From NCBI RefSeq assembly GCF_004194535.1, contig NZ_CP025781.1, forward strand, positions 4,216,001 to 4,280,000: 64,000 bases of DNA, given 5' to 3'. Position 1 is the first letter of the stretch. Each line of letters starts with the position of its first letter. Shown in pieces: positions 56,515 to 64,000 of this stretch. The notes beneath the pieces were generated by a model. The model did no database searches, had not been told where the DNA came from, and saw nothing but the letters and a program-made list of their open reading frames with translations. A program made the translations under genes and the position numbers. The DNA is from Iodobacter fluviatilis (GTDB lineage Bacteria > Pseudomonadota > Gammaproteobacteria > Burkholderiales > Chitinibacteraceae).

Positions 56515-56544
56515 AAAAGGCTTTGCTTAAGAGCAAAGCCTTTT
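56515..56544 (+). terminator. Terminator after the decarboxylase
   Basis: AAAAGGCTTTGCT and AGCAAAGCCTTTT form a 13-bp perfect stem with a four-base loop TAAG, 2 bp past the stop codon. Confidence 0.93.
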
Positions 56545-56734
56545 CAATATGTTTTTACTTCTTGCAGAATGCGTTGATATTCGCAATTTTCGCACCATTT
56601 TTATTTTTTAAATAAGCAAATAAACGGATTATTCTGCAAACTTTTTGGTGGGAAACGTGATTTTTTCTGCCTCTTTAGCTGAGAGTGTTATGGAGATAAG
56701 ATATTGCCCTTTTATCGCTTAGTGCTTCATCCTA

Positions 56735-56833
56735 GCAGCCTGTCAGACTTAAGCGATCGTAGCGGTTTAAGACTGATTTCGTGGGTTTTTGAGGCGAATA
56801 GCTGGCTATTTAACGAGAAAATGCGTGAAATAT
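56735..56833. mobile_element. Right-truncated copy of the 162-bp MITE-like element
   Basis: Starts GCAGCCTGTCAGACTTAAG and follows the 19252 element through the GAATAGCTGGCTATT palindrome to GCGTGAAATATG, with a short internal deletion near GTAGCG. The right inverted end is missing: the DNA switches straight into ybdK-like coding sequence. So this copy was truncated by insertion or deletion at the junction near 56833. Confidence 0.8.
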
Positions 56834-57215
56834 GGAAGGACTTCGAGCAAAAGTATTTTGCAAAAATGGCGTTAATCGGTGTGATCAAAAGCATGAAGGA
56901 TTTTTACTGGGATATTCGCCCTAAGCCTGAATTTGGCACCGTAGAGCTACGCGTTTGCGATACGCCGTTTTCTGTGGAGCGGGCTGCCATCAAACTAGCT
57001 TACGGGAGGATATTCGCAGCACTTTAGACTGCATTCAGCCCCACACCCCCGCATTAGATAGCACCCCTGCCTTAAACCATATTCATCAACTTATTATCAA
57101 TGGTGATGACGCTACTTTTCTGCGTAATGAATACGAAAAGCGCAACAAGGTGGCAGGGATGGTTAATGAATCCATACAGCGGTTTCGCTATGGCAGACTC
57201 TGCCCTATAAAATAA
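56834..57215 (+). pseudogene. Decayed YbdK-like carboxylate-amine ligase
   Basis: Frame one (ending 57027) has the C-terminal half of the GCS2/YbdK fold: [43 protein letters not shown]. The continuation HIHQLIINGDDATFLRNEYEKRNKVAGMVNESIQRFRYG, the normal end of such ligases, is in another frame (to 57215). Between them about 45 residues of the family are missing. The whole N-terminal half is absent, replaced by the MITE fragment. It is a dead gene. Confidence 0.8.
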
Positions 57216-57363
57216 CGCGCCCTGTAAATACTTAAAATAATCGACAGCCTACATAAAGCTTCAGTGTAAATGTCGATCTATTTGTCCTGAGGCAAACTTG
57301 GCCATAAGCTCAGGATGGTCCCCATTTTGATACAAAGCTTATTGAAAGGTAAATCAGCGCGGG

Positions 57364-57807
57364 TCAAACGGAAGTTGCCCCTGAATAAACCACACCGGCC
57401 TGCAGTACACAATTTCGCCCTGCACGTTTAGCGGCATAAAGCACCTGATCTGCCTCGGCCACAACGCTTTCTGGTGTGTCACCATTCAAGGGAAAACTCG
57501 CCATACCGATGCTTACCGTCACCCTAAGCTCTTTATCTTTCACCACAAACAAGTAATCCTCCACACACGCACGTATTCGCTCGGCCACCAGCAAAGCCCC
57601 CTCAAGCGGCATCTTATACAAGCACACTGCGAACTCCTCACCACCATAACGTGCGGCACAATCAATCGGACGAATGCACTCTTGTAAGAGCCTGGCCACT
57701 CTGCGTAGTACCTCATCCCCCGCCTGATGCCCGTAGTTGTCATTCACTTTTTTAAAATAATCAATATCGATCATCAAAACTGCCAATCCCCCCCATCCAC
57801 CCGACAA
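57364..57807 (-). CDS. Diguanylate cyclase GGDEF part (C-terminal fragment of split gene)
   Basis: 147 codons giving most of the GGDEF domain: LAVLMIDIDYFKKVNDNYGHQAGDEVLRRVARLL, the active-site loop RYGGEEFAV, and VTVSIGMASFPLNGDTPESVVAEADQVLYAAKRAGRN. Active-site and metal-binding Asp residues are present, so it would make c-di-GMP if joined to its N-terminus. It overlaps the upstream part by 34 bp in another frame; the two frames meet at a run of seven G (minus strand, 57788-57794). The start shown is the first ATG of the frame and is probably not used on its own. Confidence 0.85.
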   Translation of the reverse strand: MSGGWGGLAVLMIDIDYFKKVNDNYGHQAGDEVLRRVARLLQECIRPIDCAARYGGEEFAVCLYKMPLEGALLVAERIRACVEDYLFVVKDKELRVTVSIGMASFPLNGDTPESVVAEADQVLYAAKRAGRNCVLQAGVVYSGATSV

Positions 57808-58928
57808 TGGACCATGTTTTGCGCCAACATACGATAAAAAGCGACTTGATTGGCCAAGCCAGTAAGACCATCTAACTGAGATTTTATTTTGAATTGATCC
57901 CGCTCACTTTCTGTTTGGGTAAGCCGGATATAAACACGATCTACCACATGCTTTGCAAACAACAGACTAGCGCCCCCAAACACCAATAGGGCCGTCAAAA
58001 CCTGCCATGCAAACTGCCGCTGCTCTCGGTATTTTTCAGTGAAATTATTAACCACCACCCACTGTCCAACGGCTTGCCCTGCGGCATCATGCAAGGCCAC
58101 TTCACTAAAGCTTAACCATTCATTGTCGATGCCTACCTCAAAAGAAGACTGCGTTTGCCCTCCCCTTGCAAAACGCGTGTAGTGTAACAAGCGTGGATCA
58201 ATATGCCGCGTACTACCAACTAAAACCACATCAGGAAACTGCTCCCAAGAAGGCACCTGGCCCAGCCCGCGCATTCCCTCCTCCCACTTCACTCGATTCA
58301 AGTGTTTTTTTTCAATCAGCATAAATAAATTAAGCCCGGCCAAGTCTTGTAAGTTGGATAAGGATTTACCCACCTCCATACCTAACTCTAAATAGCCCAG
58401 CAATCGTTGCTGTTGATCCCGCCAAGGCAAGACCACCCTTATGGAAAATGTGCCTCTTTCTCCAAGCTCCACTCCTGACGACACTTGATTCAGACGCTGA
58501 GCATCAATCGCCGTTTTACGCTCCACAATATCGCCAAAATGATCGGGCTGGTGCACCCGCAAAAAAATCTGCCGCTCTGGCGTCATAAAATACCAATGCG
58601 TTACATCATGATCTGCTTTTAATCGCTGAAATAAACCTTGGCTAGCCACCAGTAAAGCGGTCCTATCCAATCTTACAAAAGCATCTTGAAAAATCGCACT
58701 ACCTTCCAAAACCTTCAGTAACCCAGCCAATTTATTTGTATTATTTTCTACATTTAGCCGCATCGCACCTGCAACCGATACGGGGATTTTTTTCAAGAGC
58801 GTATTTTTATCACTTTGGTCATGCAAATAGTTACTGCCAAAAAAAATGGCGGCCATCATCAGTAGCGCCACACAAAAAGGAATAAGCAGTACCGCACGAT
58901 AGAAATTAAGGCTTGCCTTATTAAGCAT
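57774..58928 (-). CDS. Cache-domain sensor part of split diguanylate cyclase
   Basis: 384 codons: a membrane helix (residues about 10-32), a periplasmic double-Cache sensor domain (about 35-305; motif MTPERQIFLRVHQPDHFGD), a second helix (about 310-330), a short coil, and the start of a GGDEF domain (LDGLTGLANQVAFYRML). The frame then ends VDGGDWQF at a stop just beyond seven G. Adding one G would fuse it in frame with the GGDEF part at 57364 into a protein of about 521 residues. As it stands it lacks the cyclase. The ligand of the sensor is unknown. Confidence 0.88.
   Translation of the reverse strand: MLNKASLNFYRAVLLIPFCVALLMMAAIFFGSNYLHDQSDKNTLLKKIPVSVAGAMRLNVENNTNKLAGLLKVLEGSAIFQDAFVRLDRTALLVASQGLFQRLKADHDVTHWYFMTPERQIFLRVHQPDHFGDIVERKTAIDAQRLNQVSSGVELGERGTFSIRVVLPWRDQQQRLLGYLELGMEVGKSLSNLQDLAGLNLFMLIEKKHLNRVKWEEGMRGLGQVPSWEQFPDVVLVGSTRHIDPRLLHYTRFARGGQTQSSFEVGIDNEWLSFSEVALHDAAGQAVGQWVVVNNFTEKYREQRQFAWQVLTALLVFGGASLLFAKHVVDRVYIRLTQTESERDQFKIKSQLDGLTGLANQVAFYRMLAQNMVHCRVDGGDWQF
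57788..57794 (-). repeat. Homopolymer of seven G splitting the GGDEF gene
   Basis: Seven C on the plus strand, seven G in the coding direction, exactly where the two frames of the diguanylate cyclase meet. Eight G (or five) would restore a single frame. Confidence 0.85.
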
Positions 58929-59290
58929 TTTTTCCCTTTCCTACTTCTTTAGAGATACCCACAACGATTCACTTACGGTTTTTCTTACCAAAAAAATACG
59001 CCACACCATCATACACATTCCCATTGTCGCAAATTACACAGCATTATTTCCGATATATAGCTTACTTCAATTCAAATTACACGGCTGGTGATGCTCCGCC
59101 TATAAAAGCGATAATCTCGAGCTCAAGAATAAACACTTAATATTTTTTGTTACCAATTAACAATTCTAAAAAACCGGTTATTCCAATTAAAAACAATGCC
59201 AGTTCGCCACATTTCTTGATTTCGCGCACATTCTAAATGCTTGCTCTATTCTATGATTGAGCTTACATAAACTTCTATGAAAAGCCAACC
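58929..59290. other. Intergenic region between the split GGDEF gene and the pyrD-like gene
   Basis: 362 bp, AT-rich, holding the divergent promoters of both genes. No RNA gene, terminator or repeat recognised. Confidence 0.5.
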
Positions 59291-60223
59291 ATGCTTGACC
59301 TATCAACTTTTTTCCTTGGACGCCCCCTAGCTGCGCCGTTGATGAACGCATCAGGTGTTTGGTGCAACGTGACGAATCAGCTCAATGCGCTTGCAAAGAG
59401 TGAAGCAGGCGCAATGGTGACTAAAAGCTGCACACTGGTTCGCCGCGATGGCAACCCAGAGCCGCGATATCACACCTTATCTATGGGCAGTATTAACTCA
59501 ATGGGTTTACCCAATGAGGGCCATCTTTATTATTTAGATTATGCCCAGCAGCATGATTACGAAAATAAACCATTATTTTTTTCTGTAGCAGGATTAACGC
59601 TAGACGATAACTTAACGATGGTGGCGCAAATTCAAGATGCCTATACACCCGCCATGGTAGAAATTAATCTTTCTTGCCCAAATGTGCCTGGTAAAGCGCA
59701 AATTGGCTATGATTTTGAAGCATTAGATGTGATATTAGCGGAAATTAGTTCTGCCTATGCCCGCCCTTTTGGCGTGAAGCTACCGCCTTATTTTGATATT
59801 GCGCATTTTGATGAAGTAGCAGAAATATTAAATCGCTATGACAAAGTGGCTTTCGTCACCTGCATTAATTCAATTGGTAATGGATTAATGATTGATATCA
59901 ATAGCGAAACCGTGCTTATTAAACCCAAGCAAGGATTTGGCGGAATTGGCGGCGAATACGTGTTACCCACCGCACTTGCCAATGTCAATGCGTTTTATCG
60001 CCGCTGCCCAGAAAAATCTATCATTGGCTGTGGGGGTGTTAGCACCGGCGAGCACGTCTTTATGCATTTATTAGCTGGAGCCAGCATTGTTCAAGTTGGC
60101 ACGGCTTTGTATGAAGAAGGTGTAGATATTTTTGCACGATTAAAAATAGAGCTAGCACGAATCATGCAACAAAAGGGCTATCAGAAAATTGAAGAATATC
60201 AAGGAAAATTAAAAACTATTTAA
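59291..60223 (+). CDS. Dihydroorotate dehydrogenase, class 1A type
   Basis: 310 residues of the soluble class 1A type: SGVWCNVTNQL near the FMN site, MGLPNEGHLYYLDY, the catalytic-cysteine loop VEINLSCPNVPGKAQIGYDFE, VKLPPYFDIAHFD and GGVSTGEHVFMHLLAGASIVQVGTAL. Class 1A enzymes use fumarate as acceptor and are typical of lactic-acid bacteria, some trypanosomatids and yeasts. Proteobacteria usually have membrane-bound class 2 PyrD, so this is probably an extra copy acquired by transfer. It makes orotate in pyrimidine synthesis. Stand-alone gene. Confidence 0.88.
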   Translation: MLDLSTFFLGRPLAAPLMNASGVWCNVTNQLNALAKSEAGAMVTKSCTLVRRDGNPEPRYHTLSMGSINSMGLPNEGHLYYLDYAQQHDYENKPLFFSVAGLTLDDNLTMVAQIQDAYTPAMVEINLSCPNVPGKAQIGYDFEALDVILAEISSAYARPFGVKLPPYFDIAHFDEVAEILNRYDKVAFVTCINSIGNGLMIDINSETVLIKPKQGFGGIGGEYVLPTALANVNAFYRRCPEKSIIGCGGVSTGEHVFMHLLAGASIVQVGTALYEEGVDIFARLKIELARIMQQKGYQKIEEYQGKLKTI

Positions 60224-60374
60224 AAATAAAAACTAATACATATCCCTATTGATAATCCCATCCGTCTACGCTTACTATCTATCGGCGCATTATAGCGTGG
60301 CTCTGTAAATTTCAGCTTTTATATTGGATATGTGTAGTTTTATTAGTAACCACACCCCAACCTGGAGCAATAGT

Positions 60375-61442
60375 ATGCGTACTCAATGTCTTAAAACGGG
60401 TTTTACTCTTACTTTGATGTTTGCTGCTTTTGCTGCTAACGCCGCCGATGCACTTCCTCGCGTGATGATATTAGCCACTGGCGGCACCATTGCTGGCACG
60501 GGCGCTACCAGCACCACTACGGTAGGCTATACCGCTGCAAAAATCGGAGTAGAGCGCCTGATTGAAGCCGTGCCTGAATTGCAAAAAGTAGCCCATGTTA
60601 AAGGCGAGCAGGTATTCCAAATCGCCAGCGAAAACATGAGCAACGAGCACTGGCTGAAACTGGCCAAGCGCGTGAATGAGGTTCTTAAGCAGCCCGATGT
60701 AGACGGCATTGTGATTACCCATGGCACCGATACCATCGAAGAAACGGCTTACTTTTTAAATCTAGTGGTTAAAAGTAAAAAGCCTGTTGTGATTGTAGGT
60801 GCGATGCGCCCTGCCACAGCCATCAGCGCCGATGGCCCTATCAATCTTTATAATGCAGTGGCATTAGCGGGTAGCAAAGAGGCGGTAGGTCAAGGCGTAA
60901 TCGTATCTTTAAATGACGAAATCCAAGGCGCACGCGATGTCACTAAAACCAATACCATGACCGGCAATACTTTTAGAGCGCCAGAACTCGGTAGTCTTGG
61001 TTATATGGTATCGGGCCAAGCTAAGTTTTACCGTAGCAGTACCCGTAAGCACACCAGCGAAACCGAATTCGATGTAAGCAAACTAGAAACTCTGCCTGCT
61101 GTGGATATTGCCTATGGCTCGGCGAATGCTAACACCCTTGCAATTGATGCATTTGCTGCCGCTGGCGACGTAGGGATTGTGTATGCCGGCACTGGTAATG
61201 GCAGCTTATCCACCTCTGTGCGTACCCGCCTTACCGAACTACGCCAAAAAGGCATTCATATTAATCGCTCATCCCGCGTAGGCAACGGCCCAACCGTTCG
61301 TGACGGTGAAAACGATGATAACAAAACCGATTTCACCGTATCCGATACCCTCACCCCACAAAAAGCCCGCATTTTATTGATGCTAGCGCTAACTAAAACC
61401 AAAGACAGTAAAGAAATTCAACGTATGTTCTACACCTACTAA
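60375..61442 (+). CDS. ansB: Periplasmic L-asparaginase, type II
   Basis: 355 residues from ATG 60375; a GGAG site is eight bases upstream. The signal peptide ends ANAADALP. The two active-site threonine motifs are ILATGGTIAGTG and VITHGTDTIEETA, followed by GAMRPATAISADGPINLYNAV. It hydrolyses periplasmic asparagine (and perhaps glutamine) to aspartate and ammonia. A strong terminator follows. Confidence 0.95.
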   Translation: MRTQCLKTGFTLTLMFAAFAANAADALPRVMILATGGTIAGTGATSTTTVGYTAAKIGVERLIEAVPELQKVAHVKGEQVFQIASENMSNEHWLKLAKRVNEVLKQPDVDGIVITHGTDTIEETAYFLNLVVKSKKPVVIVGAMRPATAISADGPINLYNAVALAGSKEAVGQGVIVSLNDEIQGARDVTKTNTMTGNTFRAPELGSLGYMVSGQAKFYRSSTRKHTSETEFDVSKLETLPAVDIAYGSANANTLAIDAFAAAGDVGIVYAGTGNGSLSTSVRTRLTELRQKGIHINRSSRVGNGPTVRDGENDDNKTDFTVSDTLTPQKARILLMLALTKTKDSKEIQRMFYTY

Positions 61443-61502
61443 ACAAATCGACATCGCTGCGACATTTAATTTAGCAGTGAGTAGCTTTCATTTAATAAAT
61501 AT

Positions 61503-61531
61503 AAAAATGCGGCTTTTCAGGCCGCATTTTT
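61503..61531 (+). terminator. Terminator after ansB
   Basis: AAAAATGCGGC and GCCGCATTTTT form an 11-bp stem with loop TTTTCAG. Confidence 0.92.
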
Positions 61532-61665
61532 ATTGGGCAAACAAAAACCAGCTTGACATCCCATATAAATATTAAATTCGCTCGGCCATCTGATTTAATC
61601 TTAAGCAATTTAAATACGCCATCATAATGCACTAAGCTTAATCATAACTACAATGTAGGCGAACT

Positions 61666-62442
61666 ATGATGGCAAGGCATATATTCAACATGGTATTTAT
61701 TGGTACAGGGCTTGCCGCAGGAGCAATCTATGCTTGTAATGGCACGATCACGCCGGATATCTCCCCTATTAACAACCCTGACTTTCATGGCGTCGCCATT
61801 TTTCTACCAGAAATATTAGAAAATGCAGATTCAGGCCCTTTTCCTGATCTATTAAAAACCGTTAACAAATATTATCCAGAAGGCAAGATTAGCATCAGCA
61901 TCGAGCCCGTGAAGCGCGTATACCTTGATATTAATAATAAACATGCCGATTTTCGATTTCCTATTATGGAAGTAAGCGCAGGGGCTGATAATTTCACACC
62001 CTATCAATTCTCAAAAGAAATGCTAGGAAAAGTGAGTTTTGTGCTTTATTCCCTTAAAACAAAACCTCTATATAAACAAGATATTATAAATGCAGCCTAT
62101 CTCTCTAAATATACGATTGAAGCACCCCCAGCCAACTGGGGCTTCTCCACCAATAGTGTGATTAATTTAGAGCAATCACTTAAAAAACTAAATGCAGGCC
62201 GGATTGATGCCGTGCTCTGGGCACAAGAAGAATCAGATTACATTATTAAAAAATTTAAGCTCAACCAAATACACCGCGCTCATTTTGATGATTACCCTGA
62301 CCTACTGTTCTTCTCTTGTAATCAGCGTGGTGATTTTGTAAACACGGCTCTTAGTAAAGCAATATCAGCAGCCCGTGCCAGCGGAGAGTTACAAAAAGCC
62401 TATATAAAAGTGCATAAGCCCTATCAAGACTGGCAACCCTAA
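61666..62442 (+). CDS. Periplasmic solute-binding protein (family 3-like)
   Basis: 258 residues with a signal peptide (MMARHIFNMVFIGTGLAAGAIYA). The two-lobe amino-acid-binding-protein pattern is weak but visible (GPFPDLLKTVNKYYPEGKISISIEPVKR, DFRFPIMEVSAGADNFTPYQFSKEML, NAGRIDAVLWAQEESDYIIKKFKL, ...FVNTALSKAISAARASGELQKAY). No permease is adjacent. The pattern VPKxR replaced by PVKRVYLDI is like proteins that bind aromatic or unknown solutes in polar flagellates. Function unsure. Confidence 0.75.
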   Translation: MMARHIFNMVFIGTGLAAGAIYACNGTITPDISPINNPDFHGVAIFLPEILENADSGPFPDLLKTVNKYYPEGKISISIEPVKRVYLDINNKHADFRFPIMEVSAGADNFTPYQFSKEMLGKVSFVLYSLKTKPLYKQDIINAAYLSKYTIEAPPANWGFSTNSVINLEQSLKKLNAGRIDAVLWAQEESDYIIKKFKLNQIHRAHFDDYPDLLFFSCNQRGDFVNTALSKAISAARASGELQKAYIKVHKPYQDWQP

Positions 62443-62539
62443 GCCATCATTGCTTAGGTATCTCACTTTGCCAGTTCTCATCGTAAGTTTACCCCTCACT
62501 ACTCTTCATGCTTGCAAGTGTGTTAATTACTATGCCAAT

Positions 62540-62570
62540 AAAACTAAAGGCCGCTATGGCCTTTAGTTTT
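62540..62570. terminator. Bidirectional terminator between 61666 and 62583 genes
   Basis: AAAACTAAAGGCC and GGCCTTTAGTTTT form a 13-bp perfect stem with loop GCTAT, A-rich and T-rich at the ends, so it can stop both converging genes. Confidence 0.93.
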
Positions 62571-62582
62571 ATCTTAAAAGGG

Positions 62583-63899
62583 TTAATTCACCGGTAAATT
62601 TACAAAATATTGCTTAGCAAAATCGCTGGTAAATTGGCCTAATAAGAGATGGGTATGCGTGGTGGGATGCATATTATCCCAAAATACATATTCATCTGGA
62701 TTAGTGCACTCTAGACGCAGTTTTTGTGTCTGTAGATACACCGTGCTCGCCGCAGAGTTAATATTTAAGCACGCTTGCGTCGTGTTTTTTACATTGTATT
62801 TACTAGGGTGATCTAATAAATCAGCGAACATGGCATTAGTATCAAAAAGTTGGATATTTAAACGCGCCCCATGCTTATCACGTAGTGCTTTTAATAAAAT
62901 AGTGAGCCGCTGATTATACTCAATCACTTGTGCCGCTACATTATCCGCATCATTGCGCAATTTAAATATTGGCGCCCGCGAAACATTAGGTAAATTAAGC
63001 AGCAAGATATTGCTAGCACCCGCTGCAATCAGCGTATCTAAAGCCGTAGTTTGTGCCGTAATCAATTGATCTACACTGCGGCCATAACTTATTAAGTCAT
63101 TCCCACCAATCAGCATGGTAAATAAAGTACTTTCGGGGTGATACGCCGGTGCTTGCGACGTATACTCCTTCCAAGACTGTACCTGCTGAATAAGCCCGGG
63201 TACCACTAAGTGCGTATCCGCTGCTGAGCCCCCAATCGCCCAGTTATAGAGAGGTAATTTCAGATTTTCAGCGAAGTATTCCACCCAAACTTTGTCATTG
63301 CTAAAGCTGCCAATAAACCACGTTTTTGAATTAGGCAATTTCCAAAAGGAGGCGTTATACATATTTTGTGTATCAGAGAGACTATCGCCAAAGGCAATCA
63401 CCTTGTTAATAGCATGACTTTGTGTCGCCTGATCATTCGTCCATACCGTGGAATCAAAAGATAAGGCATTATTAGCAGCGGCCACCAGTGCCACCGGCGT
63501 TTTTATGCCCTTCTGACTTAATGTTTGCCTGCACACGCTACTGAGGGTTTCTTGGGCTACTTCGCTATAGAACATATTCTTCCACTGAAATAAGCCATCC
63601 GCCCACCAATTGCCATATAGCTTGTAATACGCGCCGCTACTTGGGTCTGTCGCCCAAGCGTAAGTTGTGGCAGGTTGGCTTAGCTCATCCTTTTTACGAT
63701 AATAACAACGCAAATAGGTGTACGTGTAGCCCCCTAAGCGTGCAGACCTAGCGACTTTGGGCGCATTAAACAATTCTTCGGCACTCAGTGGTTTTTCCGC
63801 GGATAACACGCTCCCCAATTGCACATCAGGGCTTACATTTTCATTGGCAAAAACTGCGGCAGTAGCGATCAGCAAGCTGATAAGGATTAAATGTCGCAT
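62583..63899 (-). CDS. Secreted GDSL phospholipase, thermolabile-hemolysin type
   Basis: 438 residues with a signal peptide (MRHLILISLLIATAAVFA). An N-terminal domain (residues about 50-160) precedes an SGNH hydrolase domain with nucleophile block FGDSLSDTQNMYN (Ser173), GGND in MLIGGNDLISYGRSV and the Asp/His block FWDNMHPTTHTHLLLG. The order and the YNWAIGGSAADTHLV and RLECTNPDEYVFWDNMHP segments match Vibrio thermolabile hemolysin/lecithin-dependent hemolysin and related phospholipase A2/acyltransferases. It should hydrolyse phospholipids outside the cell. Last gene of the window; 63900-64000 is its upstream region. Confidence 0.93.
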   Translation of the reverse strand: MRHLILISLLIATAAVFANENVSPDVQLGSVLSAEKPLSAEELFNAPKVARSARLGGYTYTYLRCYYRKKDELSQPATTYAWATDPSSGAYYKLYGNWWADGLFQWKNMFYSEVAQETLSSVCRQTLSQKGIKTPVALVAAANNALSFDSTVWTNDQATQSHAINKVIAFGDSLSDTQNMYNASFWKLPNSKTWFIGSFSNDKVWVEYFAENLKLPLYNWAIGGSAADTHLVVPGLIQQVQSWKEYTSQAPAYHPESTLFTMLIGGNDLISYGRSVDQLITAQTTALDTLIAAGASNILLLNLPNVSRAPIFKLRNDADNVAAQVIEYNQRLTILLKALRDKHGARLNIQLFDTNAMFADLLDHPSKYNVKNTTQACLNINSAASTVYLQTQKLRLECTNPDEYVFWDNMHPTTHTHLLLGQFTSDFAKQYFVNLPVN

Positions 63900-64000
63900 A
63901 AATGTTTATCCGCCTAAAACATTATCATTCTCTTATACTACGACAATGCCAAAGTGCCACCTATACCTTGAAACACCCATACACAGGCAAAAAAAAAGGC

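Overview
The window looks like a chromosomal stretch of a Gram-negative betaproteobacterium, most likely in the Neisseriales (Chitinibacter/Iodobacter/Chromobacterium-like). Supporting signs are a FimV-type polar/pilus protein, the recA-recX pair, a lipoprotein trio resembling the neisserial GNA1162 locus, a long Pta, moderate GC content and many Gram-negative envelope proteins. The genus is an inference from gene content; no rRNA or tRNA gene was seen.

Layout. 0-9 kb: end of an EcfT/CbiQ-like membrane protein (cut by the window edge), fimV, dadA, a HAMP-PAS histidine kinase, then recA-recX. 9-16.7 kb: a LysR regulator divergent from a DsbA-like/NmrA-like pair, amn, and a patatin-GntP permease operon. 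16.8-23.2 kb: pta, a 162-bp MITE-like element, a ParA ATPase, a RecQ-family helicase split by a frameshift, and tdk. 23.3-26.4 kb: a zinc/manganese-type ABC operon that starts with a 33-codon membrane peptide and ends with a DUF3299 protein. 26.7-36.6 kb: a ClpP-like protease, nitronate monooxygenase, a CadA-type P-ATPase with a clear MerR-type promoter, a three-lipoprotein operon, cadR, and a LysR/EamA pair. 36.7-40.7 kb: cysS, clsB and its endonuclease/phosphatase partner. 40.7-45.7 kb is AT-rich and accessory: an orphan aromatic-rich protein, a GldA homologue with a substituted metal ligand, an IS630 remnant, an aminotransferase and an 83-bp TA-flanked MITE.

45.7-52.4 kb is a complete choline-to-glycine-betaine locus (betT, betI, betB, betA) with a 24-bp perfect palindrome as likely BetI operator. 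It is followed by an AGCS amino-acid symporter, then a compact two-gene unit coding for a 2-oxoglutarate/Fe(II) oxygenase and an aromatic-amino-acid-type PLP decarboxylase, which may be a small undescribed amine pathway. 56.7-57.2 kb holds a MITE fragment fused to a decayed ybdK-like ligase gene. 57.4-58.9 kb is a Cache-GGDEF diguanylate cyclase broken at a run of seven G, which could be a phase-variation switch. The window ends with a class 1A-like dihydroorotate dehydrogenase, a periplasmic asparaginase, a periplasmic solute-binding protein and a secreted GDSL phospholipase of the thermolabile-hemolysin type.

The points most worth following up are the oxygenase/decarboxylase pair, the poly-G tract in the GGDEF gene, the orphan protein at 41.1 kb, the hidden small protein of the metal ABC operon, the Asp-to-Asn change in GldA, and the CadR-type promoter now separated from cadR by a lipoprotein operon.
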